From: Niastella sp.
GTDB lineage: Bacteria; Bacteroidota; Bacteroidia; Chitinophagales; Chitinophagaceae
Direction of reading: 5' to 3'
NCBI GenBank assembly: GCA_016710595.1
Contig: JADJVM010000005.1
Coordinates: 310,001 to 374,000, forward strand
DNA: 64,000 bases
The translations under genes were made by a program, and so were the position numbers. Positions within the stretch are counted from its first letter, which is position 1. Each line of letters starts with the position of its first letter. Below, in pieces: positions 43,213 to 51,649 of this stretch. Under the pieces are notes generated by a model. It worked only from the letters and a program-made list of their open reading frames with translations. It had not been told where the DNA came from and ran no database searches.

Positions 43213-43830
43213 TTAATTTTGAGCCATTAATTTCTTAAGCCGGTTAATGGTTTCAGCATGATCGGCTTCGAGACCTTCTTTTTGGTATTGAAAAACGCCT
43301 TGCTTATCTAATAAACTTACCAGGTTGCTATGAGAAAAATCTCCATTGGCATCTTTCTCAAATTGTACACCCAGCAGTACAGATAAGGTTCTTACCGCAT
43401 CTTCATCTCCATGCAGTAGTATCCAGTTTTTATCCAGGTGCATATTTTCTGCAAATTCTTTTAGCCTTGCAGCGGTATCTCTAGCCGCATCGAAACTTAC
43501 CAAAACAAAATTTACCTTATCCCGGTCTTCTTTTAATGATTTAGCAATATGCTGTATATCGGCTGTTAAGCGGGGGCAGGCATAGGTGCAATGTGTAAAT
43601 ATCATGCCTACTACTGTGGGCTTACCTTGTAACATAGCCAGGGTAAATGGTTTGTCATCCTGGGTTTCAAAACTATCTTTTAGTTGAAATATACTTTCCT
43701 GAGGTATGGGTTGTTTTAGTTCGGTTGCTCCAGGTATAGCGGCTTTTACCTCTTTAGCTGACGAGCCTGAATTTTGGGAACAAGAAACAATCAACGCCGA
43801 AAATAATATACCTGTTATAATCTTTTTCAT
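43213..43830 (-). CDS. SCO1/SenC-family copper chaperone lipoprotein
   Basis: A 205-residue lipoprotein (MKKIITGILFSALIVSCSQ). The thioredoxin-like fold carries THCTYACPRL (CxxxCP copper site) and a later His in the SHSNLVSLLDKQG block, so Cu(I/II) can be bound. In this cluster it likely supplies copper to NirK or to the NOR-like enzyme, or senses redox state. It follows the SUMF gene by 21 bp. Confidence 0.9.
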   Translation of the reverse strand: MKKIITGILFSALIVSCSQNSGSSAKEVKAAIPGATELKQPIPQESIFQLKDSFETQDDKPFTLAMLQGKPTVVGMIFTHCTYACPRLTADIQHIAKSLKEDRDKVNFVLVSFDAARDTAARLKEFAENMHLDKNWILLHGDEDAVRTLSVLLGVQFEKDANGDFSHSNLVSLLDKQGVFQYQKEGLEADHAETINRLKKLMAQN

Positions 43831-43851
43831 TTACTTTTTTTAATCTTATTT

Positions 43852-44637
43852 TCATTTCAAATCTTTTGCACAACGAAAGCCAAGGTTTGCAATACAATAA
43901 TTTCCTTTTAAGCTACCCCGGTAACTAAAGCGCAAAAATCCTGCATAATCTGTCCTGTCTTTTACATCTAATGAGCCTGCAGCACAAAAAGCTTTTTGTT
44001 CATCTGCTGTGCTTCCCCGGGAATCTCCTTTGCTGATGAAGCTATTAAAATTAAAAGTCCATTCCCACACCAGGCCATGCATATCAAATAAGTTATACTG
44101 GTTTTTATAGGTTGATTTAATATTGGGTAAAACGGGAGGATTTGGTTTTCTATACCATTCTAAAATAAAATCGGTTAATGATTTGTATTTACTATTGAGT
44201 GGTTTACCATTTCCTGCAAACTCCCACTCTGCTACAGTAGGCAATCTCTTTCCTTTCCATTTACAATAGGCTTGTGCGGCAAACCAGGAAACATTTACCA
44301 CCGGTGAATTGTAAATATTCTTATGTGCTATTCCAATCACCGTGTCGCTTTGCCAATGGCGCAGATAATTACTATCTGCAAATAAACGGTTTACTTTGGA
44401 TCTTCTCCATTTGGGGTTTTGTTTTGTAAACTCCAGGAATTCTGCATTGGTAACCGCAGTTTCATCCATTTTAAAAGATGCCACCCGGAGCGGTTTATTT
44501 GCTTTTGTAATAAAAAATGGTTCATACATACCAGCAGGGATGACCACCATTTTTTTAACAGAAGTAACTGTTTTCTGTTGAGCGAAAATACCCCCAAAGA
44601 AAACAGTTACCAGTATTGTAGTTAAAAAGAATTTCAT
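43852..44637 (-). CDS. SUMF1/FGE-sulfatase domain protein in the nirK operon
   Basis: The ATG at 44637 gives MKFFLTTILVTVFFGGIFAQ, a signal peptide; 4 more residues are possible from 44649. The fold is FGE-like: AVTNAEFLEFTKQNPKWR, NVSWFAAQAYCKWKGKRLPT, WEWTFNF, and a final YRGSLKGNYCIANLGFRC. The CxxxYC catalytic pair of true formylglycine-generating enzymes is not obvious, and no sulfatase is near. A structural or maturation role for NirK is likely, since this pairing recurs in Bacteroidota denitrifiers. Confidence 0.82.
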   Translation of the reverse strand: MKFFLTTILVTVFFGGIFAQQKTVTSVKKMVVIPAGMYEPFFITKANKPLRVASFKMDETAVTNAEFLEFTKQNPKWRRSKVNRLFADSNYLRHWQSDTVIGIAHKNIYNSPVVNVSWFAAQAYCKWKGKRLPTVAEWEFAGNGKPLNSKYKSLTDFILEWYRKPNPPVLPNIKSTYKNQYNLFDMHGLVWEWTFNFNSFISKGDSRGSTADEQKAFCAAGSLDVKDRTDYAGFLRFSYRGSLKGNYCIANLGFRCAKDLK

Positions 44638-44674
44638 TTTCAAAATCAACTCCTCACTGCTTAACTAAGCAATC

Positions 44675-45703
44675 TTATTTAAGTTTATTAAAGATTTCCG
44701 GTTTTTTATCGCCGGTTACTTTTATTTGAGCAAGCGCCCCTTTATTAAATGCACGGAAGATTGAGTGATCCACAATATTATACACACCCGGTACATCCAT
44801 TTTCATTTCTACGATAGAAGCGCCGCCTGCAGGTATCAATGTAGTTTGTACATTATGATTTACTTCAGTACCAGCTTCCATATATACTTTATCAAATATC
44901 TCACCAATCACATGGAATGAAGAAACTAAGTTAGGTCCGCCATTTCCTGCAAATAATCTTACTTTATCTCCCACTTTAGCCGGGAAGGCATTGGCGCCGG
45001 TAGAAGAACGTACTTTACCATTAAACAAAACGTAATCCGGAGTTTCTGCAATTGCTTTTTCTTCATCAAAATCCTGTAACCCGCCTGCATCAAATTTTCC
45101 TTTGGTATAAAAATCACCTTGCATGATATAGTATTCTTTATCCACTTTTTCTAAGCCTGCTTTAGGTTCTACCAGTATTAAACCATACATACCATTTGCA
45201 ATATGCATCCCCACCGGGCCGGTAGCACAATGGTAAACATATAAACCCGGGTTAAGCGCCCTAAATTCAAATGTGGCAGATTGGCCGGGTGCTACATTGG
45301 TAACTTCGGCGCCACCACCCGGGCCTGATACTGCATGCAGGTCAATATTATGAGAAACTTTACTATCGGGCATATTATGTAATGTAAAATGAACCAGGTC
45401 GCCTTCTCTTACCCTGATAAACTTACCGGGTACTTTACCACCAAAGGTCCAGAAACTATAATCGGTACTATCCCCGATTTTCATTACTTTTTCAATCACA
45501 TCTAAATTCACAACCACTTTTGTTGCATGTGTACGGGTAATGGGCGGCGGTACATTGGGCGCATCTGTTAATACAGCTACTTCTTCTCCCTGTATCGCTT
45601 CCAAGGTTTTAGAAGCATTATTATCGGGTGCATTTTTGCATGCTGCAAATAACATACCCATTGCTATAACAGCCATTGAAAGTTTTAAGATATTCTTTCT
45701 CAT
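44675..45703 (-). CDS. nirK: Copper-containing nitrite reductase
   Basis: A 342-residue NirK that reduces nitrite to NO. It is a lipoprotein (lipobox FAAC near residue 21), so it is membrane-tethered in the periplasm. Two cupredoxin domains hold all copper ligands: SHNIDLHAV (type-1 His, catalytic Asp, type-2 His), VYHCATGPVGMHIANGM (type-2 His, type-1 Cys, type-1 His and Met), SSFHVIG (catalytic His) and IVDHSIFRAFNKG (type-2 His). It is second in an operon after the porin-like gene and before SUMF and SCO genes. Confidence 0.96.
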   Translation of the reverse strand: MRKNILKLSMAVIAMGMLFAACKNAPDNNASKTLEAIQGEEVAVLTDAPNVPPPITRTHATKVVVNLDVIEKVMKIGDSTDYSFWTFGGKVPGKFIRVREGDLVHFTLHNMPDSKVSHNIDLHAVSGPGGGAEVTNVAPGQSATFEFRALNPGLYVYHCATGPVGMHIANGMYGLILVEPKAGLEKVDKEYYIMQGDFYTKGKFDAGGLQDFDEEKAIAETPDYVLFNGKVRSSTGANAFPAKVGDKVRLFAGNGGPNLVSSFHVIGEIFDKVYMEAGTEVNHNVQTTLIPAGGASIVEMKMDVPGVYNIVDHSIFRAFNKGALAQIKVTGDKKPEIFNKLK

Positions 45704-45715
45704 TTTTTTTATTAT

Positions 45716-46996
45716 TTAATTTTTAAATACATGTTTAAAAAATACCGGGGATACTTTTAGCATTACAAAAGCCCAGTAATTGAAACTATTTTTATCACCT
45801 CCTTTTATGGCTTCCATGTTTTTTGTTGCCAGCATCATGGAATATCCAACCTGTAGATTTACATCGGTGAAAGGTATGTAATCTGTTAAAAAATCAAGCT
45901 CGGTTCCCAAACTTTTTTTAATTTGATTCATCCCTGTGTAATCTTTATTGGCTAAAGAAAACGAATGTACATCTATCCCCGCCGTAAACCTGCCGGATGT
46001 TTTTGCTTTCATGCGAAGGTAAGCATCTACAAGTCCCCTGCCCCGGGTATCATTAGGGAAACTAAGAAAATAATCCATAGAACCATAAAATTTATGATTT
46101 GTAGGATACAATGTTGAAAAGTTATTACTGCTTGTTGCTTTTGTATTATCGGTATTTCCGGAGAGGTAATCAACACCGGCACCTACAGAAACTTTTTTAA
46201 TTGTTTTTTCAGCGTATGCATTTAGCATGCCGGCGTTGATGTCCAAATTATTTTCTGTTTTCCCGGTTTGATAATAAGCGCCCAATACAAACTTCCAGCT
46301 ATTATGATGAAAGTTGTATATCGGGCCAAATGTGATATTAGATTTTACTGCGGGAGAAGAAACAATTGTAGAATTAACGCCATTCAATATCGCTATCGCT
46401 GAAATAGAATGAGATTCTTTGAATTCTTTTTTCAACCATGCCAAAGCCAAAACTTTATAATTTTTGAGCGTGTATTTAGTTCCAAACAATGGCTCACCAG
46501 CTTGATTAAATGCGCCCCCAATATGCCATTGAAAATGATTTTCTTTATTTTCATATTTTAATAATAATGCATCATGCGATATGGTTAGGTTACCCCAGTC
46601 CAGGTTCCCCAATAACCGCTGATCATCATAAACCAATTCCTGGCGCCCCATTTTTAATGCATAGTTTTTACAAAGGGCCAGTTGTACCCATAATTCATTT
46701 ACCTGCAAACCGCCGATATCTTTTTTTTGTTCTTCATCGCCCCAGGTCCTGCTGTCTTGAATTGATATTTTACTGCTGATCTTATCTTTTTTATAATCAA
46801 AGATCAACCGGGCCCGTTGTGAAATAAAAAAGGCAGCTTTAGAACTATCTGCTGCCAAACTTCGAAATCCATGTCGTAATTCCCCTCTTACTCTATATTG
46901 TCCTGATATTGTAAAATTATTTTCCTGGGCTAATAATAGGTGAGATGAGATGATACATATTACAATGAGCGCTATTTTATGGAAACTATTTTTCAT
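45716..46996 (-). CDS. Alginate-export/porin-like outer-membrane protein
   Basis: A 426-residue protein with a signal peptide (ALIVICIISSHLLLAQ) and an outer-membrane barrel rich in aromatic strands. GQYRVRGELRHGF and GIDVHSFSLANKDYTGM fit the alginate_exp domain family. In this place it probably serves as a channel for nitrite, nitrate or copper rather than alginate. It is the first gene of the nirK operon; a -7 box and two operator-like elements lie upstream. Confidence 0.8.
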   Translation of the reverse strand: MKNSFHKIALIVICIISSHLLLAQENNFTISGQYRVRGELRHGFRSLAADSSKAAFFISQRARLIFDYKKDKISSKISIQDSRTWGDEEQKKDIGGLQVNELWVQLALCKNYALKMGRQELVYDDQRLLGNLDWGNLTISHDALLLKYENKENHFQWHIGGAFNQAGEPLFGTKYTLKNYKVLALAWLKKEFKESHSISAIAILNGVNSTIVSSPAVKSNITFGPIYNFHHNSWKFVLGAYYQTGKTENNLDINAGMLNAYAEKTIKKVSVGAGVDYLSGNTDNTKATSSNNFSTLYPTNHKFYGSMDYFLSFPNDTRGRGLVDAYLRMKAKTSGRFTAGIDVHSFSLANKDYTGMNQIKKSLGTELDFLTDYIPFTDVNLQVGYSMMLATKNMEAIKGGDKNSFNYWAFVMLKVSPVFFKHVFKN

Positions 46997-47015
46997 TTAT
47001 GATCTATTTGAGGCG

Positions 47016-47023
47016 CAAATTTA
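47016..47023 (-). promoter_or_regulatory. Putative nirK operon promoter -7 box
   Basis: The minus strand reads TAAATTTG (TAnnTTTG), 19 bp before the ATG of the porin-like gene. A TTG lies 16 bp upstream at 47040-47042. Confidence 0.5.
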
Positions 47024-47066
47024 GACCCCGCTAAGCTATCAATTTATGACATCGCTCAAACCAAAC

Positions 47067-47091
47067 TATGATAATTATCATAATTAAAGAT
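47067..47091 (-). promoter_or_regulatory. Operator-like region of the nirK operon: 16-bp palindrome plus shared motif
   Basis: TATGATAATTATCATA (47067-47082) is a perfect 16-bp palindrome whose core TGAT-N4-ATCA resembles an FNR box. Overlapping it, TATCATAATTAAAGAT (47076-47091) is the exact complement of the motif at the norC promoter (49009-49024). The palindrome centre would be about 64 bp before the start of transcription, where Crp/Fnr activators often bind. Confidence 0.6.
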
Positions 47092-47198
47092 GTTTTTATC
47101 CTTAATGGTAAAATACTGTATAATGCCTTGAATATGAAAGATAGAACAGTAAATATTTTGTAAATGTATAATAGGATATGGCTGAATGGCTGCAAAGT

Positions 47199-48596
47199 TT
47201 ACTTTACACTTAATCTGTTAGATGAATGATATGCAGGGTAAATTTGCCCGGGTTTTGGATTGAAATAACAAGCCAATTGATTTTTTAATAATGGATAAAT
47301 GATCATGAGAAACCCTGTTACCAGAAAGCAGCCTGAAATAAAGAAACCAATAAAAAAGGGTTTTAATTGTTCCATCATACTGCTAAATGGAACTTGCGAT
47401 ATACTCATTTGCCAATGTGCTTTCATTACCCCGGCTCCGATCAATGAAATCCAAAAAGTAAATAGTGAAATATTGGTAAGCCAATACCCAGTGGTAAACA
47501 TTTTTTTATAAGGTTCAAAAGTTCGGCAGGTATCATGCAAAATATCGAATCCAAAAGCAAGTAATAAAAAACTATTAATACCAATGGTAGCGCCCATGGT
47601 ATGAGCCACCGTAATATGGGTACCATGTGTATATACGTTTATGGCAGGGATTGACATGCAAATGGCCAGCAATAAAGTTAAAAATATCCATACATCAGCC
47701 GCAGCTAAAAAGCGATAGCTAAATGAATAGAAATGTTTTTTTGCGGTGCTTAACGAAGCCCGCCACAAATATATGATCCTGCCCAAAATAAAGAGCTCCG
47801 TCATACTTACCGCATAACTAATATGCTTTACATAAGCATGTGTTGGTAAAGTATAAATATGATGCCCCCAGTTGAACATGAGATTAAACAAACCGGTAAA
47901 ATAAAGTACAAATGCAATGGTAGAATGGCCATAGGTTTTGGTCTTACTTATTTTATCCATTAAAAAAATACTGCAGCCATAAATCAGCATATTCCAGGAA
48001 CCCACCATTGATCCATAAGATTTCCATTGAATGGTCATATCATTTACCACATTATTTCTAAAGTAAGGGAATACCCATAAATAAGATTCAGCAAAAGTGA
48101 ATAAGAAAAAAATTACACCCGTTAACCACATCCACACATACACAGGTTGCTTGCGAAAACTTCCCATAGATTTTATAAAATTCACCAAAAACAATACCCA
48201 GCCAATGGCAATGGGCAACGCTAATAATGGATGGAATTCCCAATATTCCCTTCCGCCAAAAATTCCGATACTATAAGAAACCAGGATGGCAAGAATGGAT
48301 AAACAAAAGATGATAAATTGAATTTTTAGCAATACTGCAGAATATATTTTTTTACCGGTATGTTCCTGTAAATAAGTAAGCACTCCGCCCATCGCTCCAA
48401 AAATGATCCAAAACACAACCGATGAAACATGCAATGGCCTTATTCTTTCAAAAGAAAGATACTTTTTAAAAAGGCCCGGCATAATATATTGTAATGCCCC
48501 AATCAAGCCAAAAAGGATACCTACGGCTAGTAACAATAAACCTGCTACTAAAAATAATTTTGAAGTAGTGAGTTGCTTATTGTTCAATGGTTCCAT
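47199..48596 (-). CDS. norB: NorB-like nitric oxide reductase subunit (atypical active site)
   Basis: The ATG at 48596 gives 465 residues, the usual NorB length; the frame is open 26 residues further up but inside norC. About 12 transmembrane helices. NOR-type features: RPLHVSSVVFW (His56, haem b), GREYWEF (115-121), GHHIYTLPT (His245-His246, Fe-B), and HGTHITVAHTMG (His332, haem b3). However, the helix with the first Fe-B His and the Glu of cNOR (VHLWVEG) reads YGSMVGSWN here, and the second haem-b His is Met334. It lacks canonical ligands, so it may be one of the variant NOR families. NorC is encoded upstream with a 20-bp overlap. Confidence 0.82.
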   Translation of the reverse strand: MEPLNNKQLTTSKLFLVAGLLLLAVGILFGLIGALQYIMPGLFKKYLSFERIRPLHVSSVVFWIIFGAMGGVLTYLQEHTGKKIYSAVLLKIQFIIFCLSILAILVSYSIGIFGGREYWEFHPLLALPIAIGWVLFLVNFIKSMGSFRKQPVYVWMWLTGVIFFLFTFAESYLWVFPYFRNNVVNDMTIQWKSYGSMVGSWNMLIYGCSIFLMDKISKTKTYGHSTIAFVLYFTGLFNLMFNWGHHIYTLPTHAYVKHISYAVSMTELFILGRIIYLWRASLSTAKKHFYSFSYRFLAAADVWIFLTLLLAICMSIPAINVYTHGTHITVAHTMGATIGINSFLLLAFGFDILHDTCRTFEPYKKMFTTGYWLTNISLFTFWISLIGAGVMKAHWQMSISQVPFSSMMEQLKPFFIGFFISGCFLVTGFLMIIYPLLKNQLACYFNPKPGQIYPAYHSSNRLSVK

Positions 48597-48978
48597 CAAA
48601 GTGAATTTTAAAAGTTCGGGGATCTGCTTTTCCGGAGGAATCAATATTTTGTAAATAAGCAGTAAGCGATTCAATTTCGGAATCGCTTAAATGAAAATTT
48701 GGCATAATGGCCGTACCACTTTTTAAAAAAGAAGAAATATAATTAGCGCCCCTTTTTGAATATACATTCGTTAAATCGGGACCCAGGTACCCACCCAGCC
48801 CATATACCTGGTGACAAGCATTACAATTATATTGCTGCCATAACTGTTTCCCCTCGCTGGCCTTATTAGATACCGGGCTTTCTTTTACAGGTAATGAAGT
48901 ATATATGTAAAAAGAATAAGATAAAAATGAGACCAGCAATAAAACGGCAACTGTAATTTTTTGTTTATCAGAAGGCAT
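48577..48978 (-). CDS. norC: NorC-like membrane-anchored cytochrome c
   Basis: The ATG at 48978 gives 133 residues: MPSDKQKITV followed by one transmembrane anchor (about 10-28), then a class-I cytochrome c domain with CNACH in GKQLWQQYNCNACHQVYGLG, and IMPNFHLSDSEI for the Met ligand region. LGPDLTNVY is typical of NorC. It delivers electrons to the NorB-like subunit. An upstream frame extension to 49053 is not supported by the promoter position. The norB start lies 20 bp inside this gene. Confidence 0.92.
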   Translation of the reverse strand: MPSDKQKITVAVLLLVSFLSYSFYIYTSLPVKESPVSNKASEGKQLWQQYNCNACHQVYGLGGYLGPDLTNVYSKRGANYISSFLKSGTAIMPNFHLSDSEIESLTAYLQNIDSSGKADPRTFKIHFDGTIEQ

Positions 48979-49001
48979 ATATCCACTTACATAATTAACG
49001 A

Positions 49002-49032
49002 CAAAAATATCTTTAATTATGATACTGACAAA
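49002..49032 (-). promoter_or_regulatory. norC promoter with overlapping shared operator motif
   Basis: On the minus strand a -33 TTTG (49029-49032) is 19 bp from the -7 box TATTTTTG (49002-49009), the ideal Bacteroidota spacing. Between them is TATCATAATTAAAGAT (49009-49024), identical over 16 bp to 47076-47091. A factor bound there would block RNA polymerase, as expected for an NO-responsive repressor such as an NsrR-like protein. Confidence 0.65.
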
Positions 49033-49196
49033 CAATTTTTTTGAAATGCACACTCATTTTTATGCTATGATTGATGCATCCTCTTCATTTTTAAGGTATA
49101 AAATATTTTTTTTGTTACCTTGAGAGCAGCAGATACTAGGGTATTCATAAATAATCGTTCATTTCAGGAAAGTATATGCATCCAAATAAATGCTTT

Positions 49197-50240
49197 TTAA
49201 TAAACGATATCATACACATCGCTACTTCCTTCTCCGATTGCTACTATCACTTTAGCTGATTGTTTGTTACCATATAAAAAAAGATTTATGGGCAAATACC
49301 GGAATCCTTTTCCGGCATCTTCATATAGATAAAATTCAAATGGCTTTTTTTCATACGGAATTTTTACCATGAAATAAGTGGTAGCTAATTCATTTATCCT
49401 TCTCATATCAGATAAATTAGAAATTTTATATTTATCCGTTGCTGCTTTTAACTTCACAAATAATTCATCATATAATTTTTTTGCCTGGACATAGGGTTCG
49501 TCTTTGCTGTACATAAAATAAATCAATTTATTACCGTGGTCAAGCAATTGTAAACTCACAGCCATCTGGTTATCAAGTGGAACCGGGTTTGTAGGATAAT
49601 ATGCTAGTATCTTTTTGTATTTTTCTAATTCATTTTTATCATATGTTTTAGGAATCGTGCTAAATCCTGCGGTCCAGTTATTGCATATATAAGATAGGCG
49701 TTGCTGAAACCCCCAACTTGTATCTTTAGGCTGCCAGTCCTGGTTTAAAATAGCTATTGTATAATCAATTGATGCAGTATCCAGGCTACGGCTGTAAAAT
49801 CCATAAGAATCATTCATTTCATTCTCCAATTCCACAATCTCATTTTTATAATTAATATTGAAGAGTACATCAAAAGTATCCGTTCTGTTTGCCTGGAAAA
49901 TCAGTTCGCTTCGATACCTGATTAACCCGAAAGTATGCAGAACAGTATCTTCATTTGTACTTACATATTTTCCTGAAACCCGGTCATACACATCAATACT
50001 TACCGGCCTTCTACTATGGCATCCTGCTTTGGCAACCAGCCAATCTCCTTTCTTTAGCCAGACCTTTTCATTTAGATAAAGCCTGGATTTACCCAATCTT
50101 TTTGACGGCTTGCAATCATATTTGCTAAATGCCTGTACAGGGCCATTATTTATATTTACTATTAATTGCGCCCAAGCAATAACCCCTACTAATGAAAACC
50201 AAACGCTAAATATCATTTTTATGATTATCGAATATTTCAT
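49197..50240 (-). CDS. Hypothetical exported protein downstream of the moco genes
   Basis: The ATG at 50240 gives a 347-residue protein with a signal peptide (MIFSVWFSLVGVIAWAQ); 13 more residues are possible from 50279. No family recognised. The middle is rich in Tyr and charged residues, with IGEGSSDVYDIVY at the end. Cysteines are few. It begins 44 bp after the moaCB stop and could be the last gene of that long transcript. Confidence 0.55.
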   Translation of the reverse strand: MKYSIIIKMIFSVWFSLVGVIAWAQLIVNINNGPVQAFSKYDCKPSKRLGKSRLYLNEKVWLKKGDWLVAKAGCHSRRPVSIDVYDRVSGKYVSTNEDTVLHTFGLIRYRSELIFQANRTDTFDVLFNINYKNEIVELENEMNDSYGFYSRSLDTASIDYTIAILNQDWQPKDTSWGFQQRLSYICNNWTAGFSTIPKTYDKNELEKYKKILAYYPTNPVPLDNQMAVSLQLLDHGNKLIYFMYSKDEPYVQAKKLYDELFVKLKAATDKYKISNLSDMRRINELATTYFMVKIPYEKKPFEFYLYEDAGKGFRYLPINLFLYGNKQSAKVIVAIGEGSSDVYDIVY

Positions 50241-50284
50241 AAACGGTGTATTTGTTTTTTTGCTAATTGAAAAGATCATTCTTT

Positions 50285-51196
50285 TTATTGATGAGGTAGA
50301 AGTGCCATAATTTTAAAAATATGTAGTATGTATGGAAATAATGCGTCCATACTTTCTGAAGCGCCCCGGGTAGAGCCGGGTAATGCTAAAATGAGGGTAT
50401 TCCCTTTTAATCCACAAATGCTTCTCGATAACATCGAATAGGGAGTTTGCTCCTGGCCATAATTCCTGGCTGCTTCGGCAATGCCGGGAATTTCACGGTC
50501 GAGCATGGGGTATATGGCTTCGGGAGTAACGTCTCTTGGAGATAAACCAGTGCCACCCGTTAGAATGATTAAATCCATTTTATTTTCATACAGTGATTGT
50601 ACTTTTTCCTGTATCACTTTTATTTCATCAGGAATGATGCAATAATCTTTAATAGCAATCTCTGATTTTTCTAATTTGCTAATGATGGCTTTGCCGGCGG
50701 TATCCTGTTTCTTCCCGGCTGATATACTATCAGAACATACAATTACTGCTGCAGAAAGAGACCGGATCGGCTTGTCATTATATTGGGATTTGCCACCCTT
50801 TTTCTTAAGTAGTTTAATGCTCTTAATCTCAATTTCTTTATCAATCGGTTTCAGCATATCATAAATAGTTAGCGCTACCACCGAGGCACCATGCATTGCT
50901 TCCACTTCTACCCCGGTACGGTAAATAGTGTGGACTTCTGTTTCAATAATAATATCCAGCCCTTCTATTGTATGCTTTACTGCTGCAAACTCTATTGGCA
51001 ATGGATGACAATCGGGGATCATATCACTGGTTCTCTTAATTCCAAACAAACCCGCTATACGACTGGCTTCCAACACATCGCCTTTGGGAACTGTTTTATT
51101 TTTTACAGCCTCAATGGTTTCCTGCTTGCTGACGCTTACGATGGCCTGTGCAATTGCAGAACGATGTGATTTTATTTTGTTGGTAATATCTATCAT
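50285..51196 (-). CDS. moaCB: Bifunctional MoaC-MoaB molybdopterin synthesis protein
   Basis: A 303-residue fusion. Residues 1-145 are MoaC, cyclic pyranopterin monophosphate synthase: DVLEASRIAGLFGIKRTSDM, CHPLP, and TGVEVEAMHGASVVALTIYD with the catalytic Asp and Lys following. Residues about 150-303 are MoaB/MogA, the molybdopterin adenylyltransferase: VIVCSDSISAGKKQDTAG, LTGGTGLSPRDVTPEA and ALPGSTRGASESM. The fusion joins the second and a late step of cofactor synthesis. It is 6 bp after moaE in the operon. Confidence 0.93.
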   Translation of the reverse strand: MIDITNKIKSHRSAIAQAIVSVSKQETIEAVKNKTVPKGDVLEASRIAGLFGIKRTSDMIPDCHPLPIEFAAVKHTIEGLDIIIETEVHTIYRTGVEVEAMHGASVVALTIYDMLKPIDKEIEIKSIKLLKKKGGKSQYNDKPIRSLSAAVIVCSDSISAGKKQDTAGKAIISKLEKSEIAIKDYCIIPDEIKVIQEKVQSLYENKMDLIILTGGTGLSPRDVTPEAIYPMLDREIPGIAEAARNYGQEQTPYSMLSRSICGLKGNTLILALPGSTRGASESMDALFPYILHIFKIMALLPHQ

Positions 51197-51202
51197 AACT
51201 TT

Positions 51203-51649
51203 TTATGTATTGGTTTTCCATTGAGAATTCTCATTGGTAAAAATTTCTTTTCCCCAAACGGGTACTTCTTTTTTAATCCGTTCAACAATTGCTTCACAGG
51301 TATCAATGGCATCTTTACGATGAATGGAGGAAGTAAATACAAATAAACTAATTTCTCCTGCCTTTACAATTCCAAGACTGTGATATATATGCATGCATAT
51401 TATTGAAAACTTTTTAAAAGCATCTTCCCTGATATCGTGAAATTTTTCTTCTGCCATTTCCCGATAGGTTGTGTATTCTATTGCGGCTACTTCTTCATTA
51501 CCAATTTTGTCACTACGCACCTGGCCAAGAAAAATACTATGGGCTCCGATATTTTTTTTATGACTATGCTTTGCAATAGCTTCTGCAATGAAACCGGGAT
51601 TGATTGGCCCGTCAATAAATATTGTATGACCCCTTTTTTCTTCCATCAT
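51203..51649 (-). CDS. moaE: Molybdopterin synthase large subunit MoaE
   Basis: A 148-residue subunit that, with MoaD, inserts two sulfurs into cPMP. AHSIFLGQVRSDKIGNEEV contains the conserved Arg45, HSLGIVKAGEISLFVFTSSIHRK is the core. Near the end, IKKEVPVWGKEIF has Lys126 in place of E. coli Lys119, but Gly133 where E. coli has Lys126; the next residue is Lys134. The gene overlaps moeB by 4 bp. Confidence 0.93.
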   Translation of the reverse strand: MMEEKRGHTIFIDGPINPGFIAEAIAKHSHKKNIGAHSIFLGQVRSDKIGNEEVAAIEYTTYREMAEEKFHDIREDAFKKFSIICMHIYHSLGIVKAGEISLFVFTSSIHRKDAIDTCEAIVERIKKEVPVWGKEIFTNENSQWKTNT

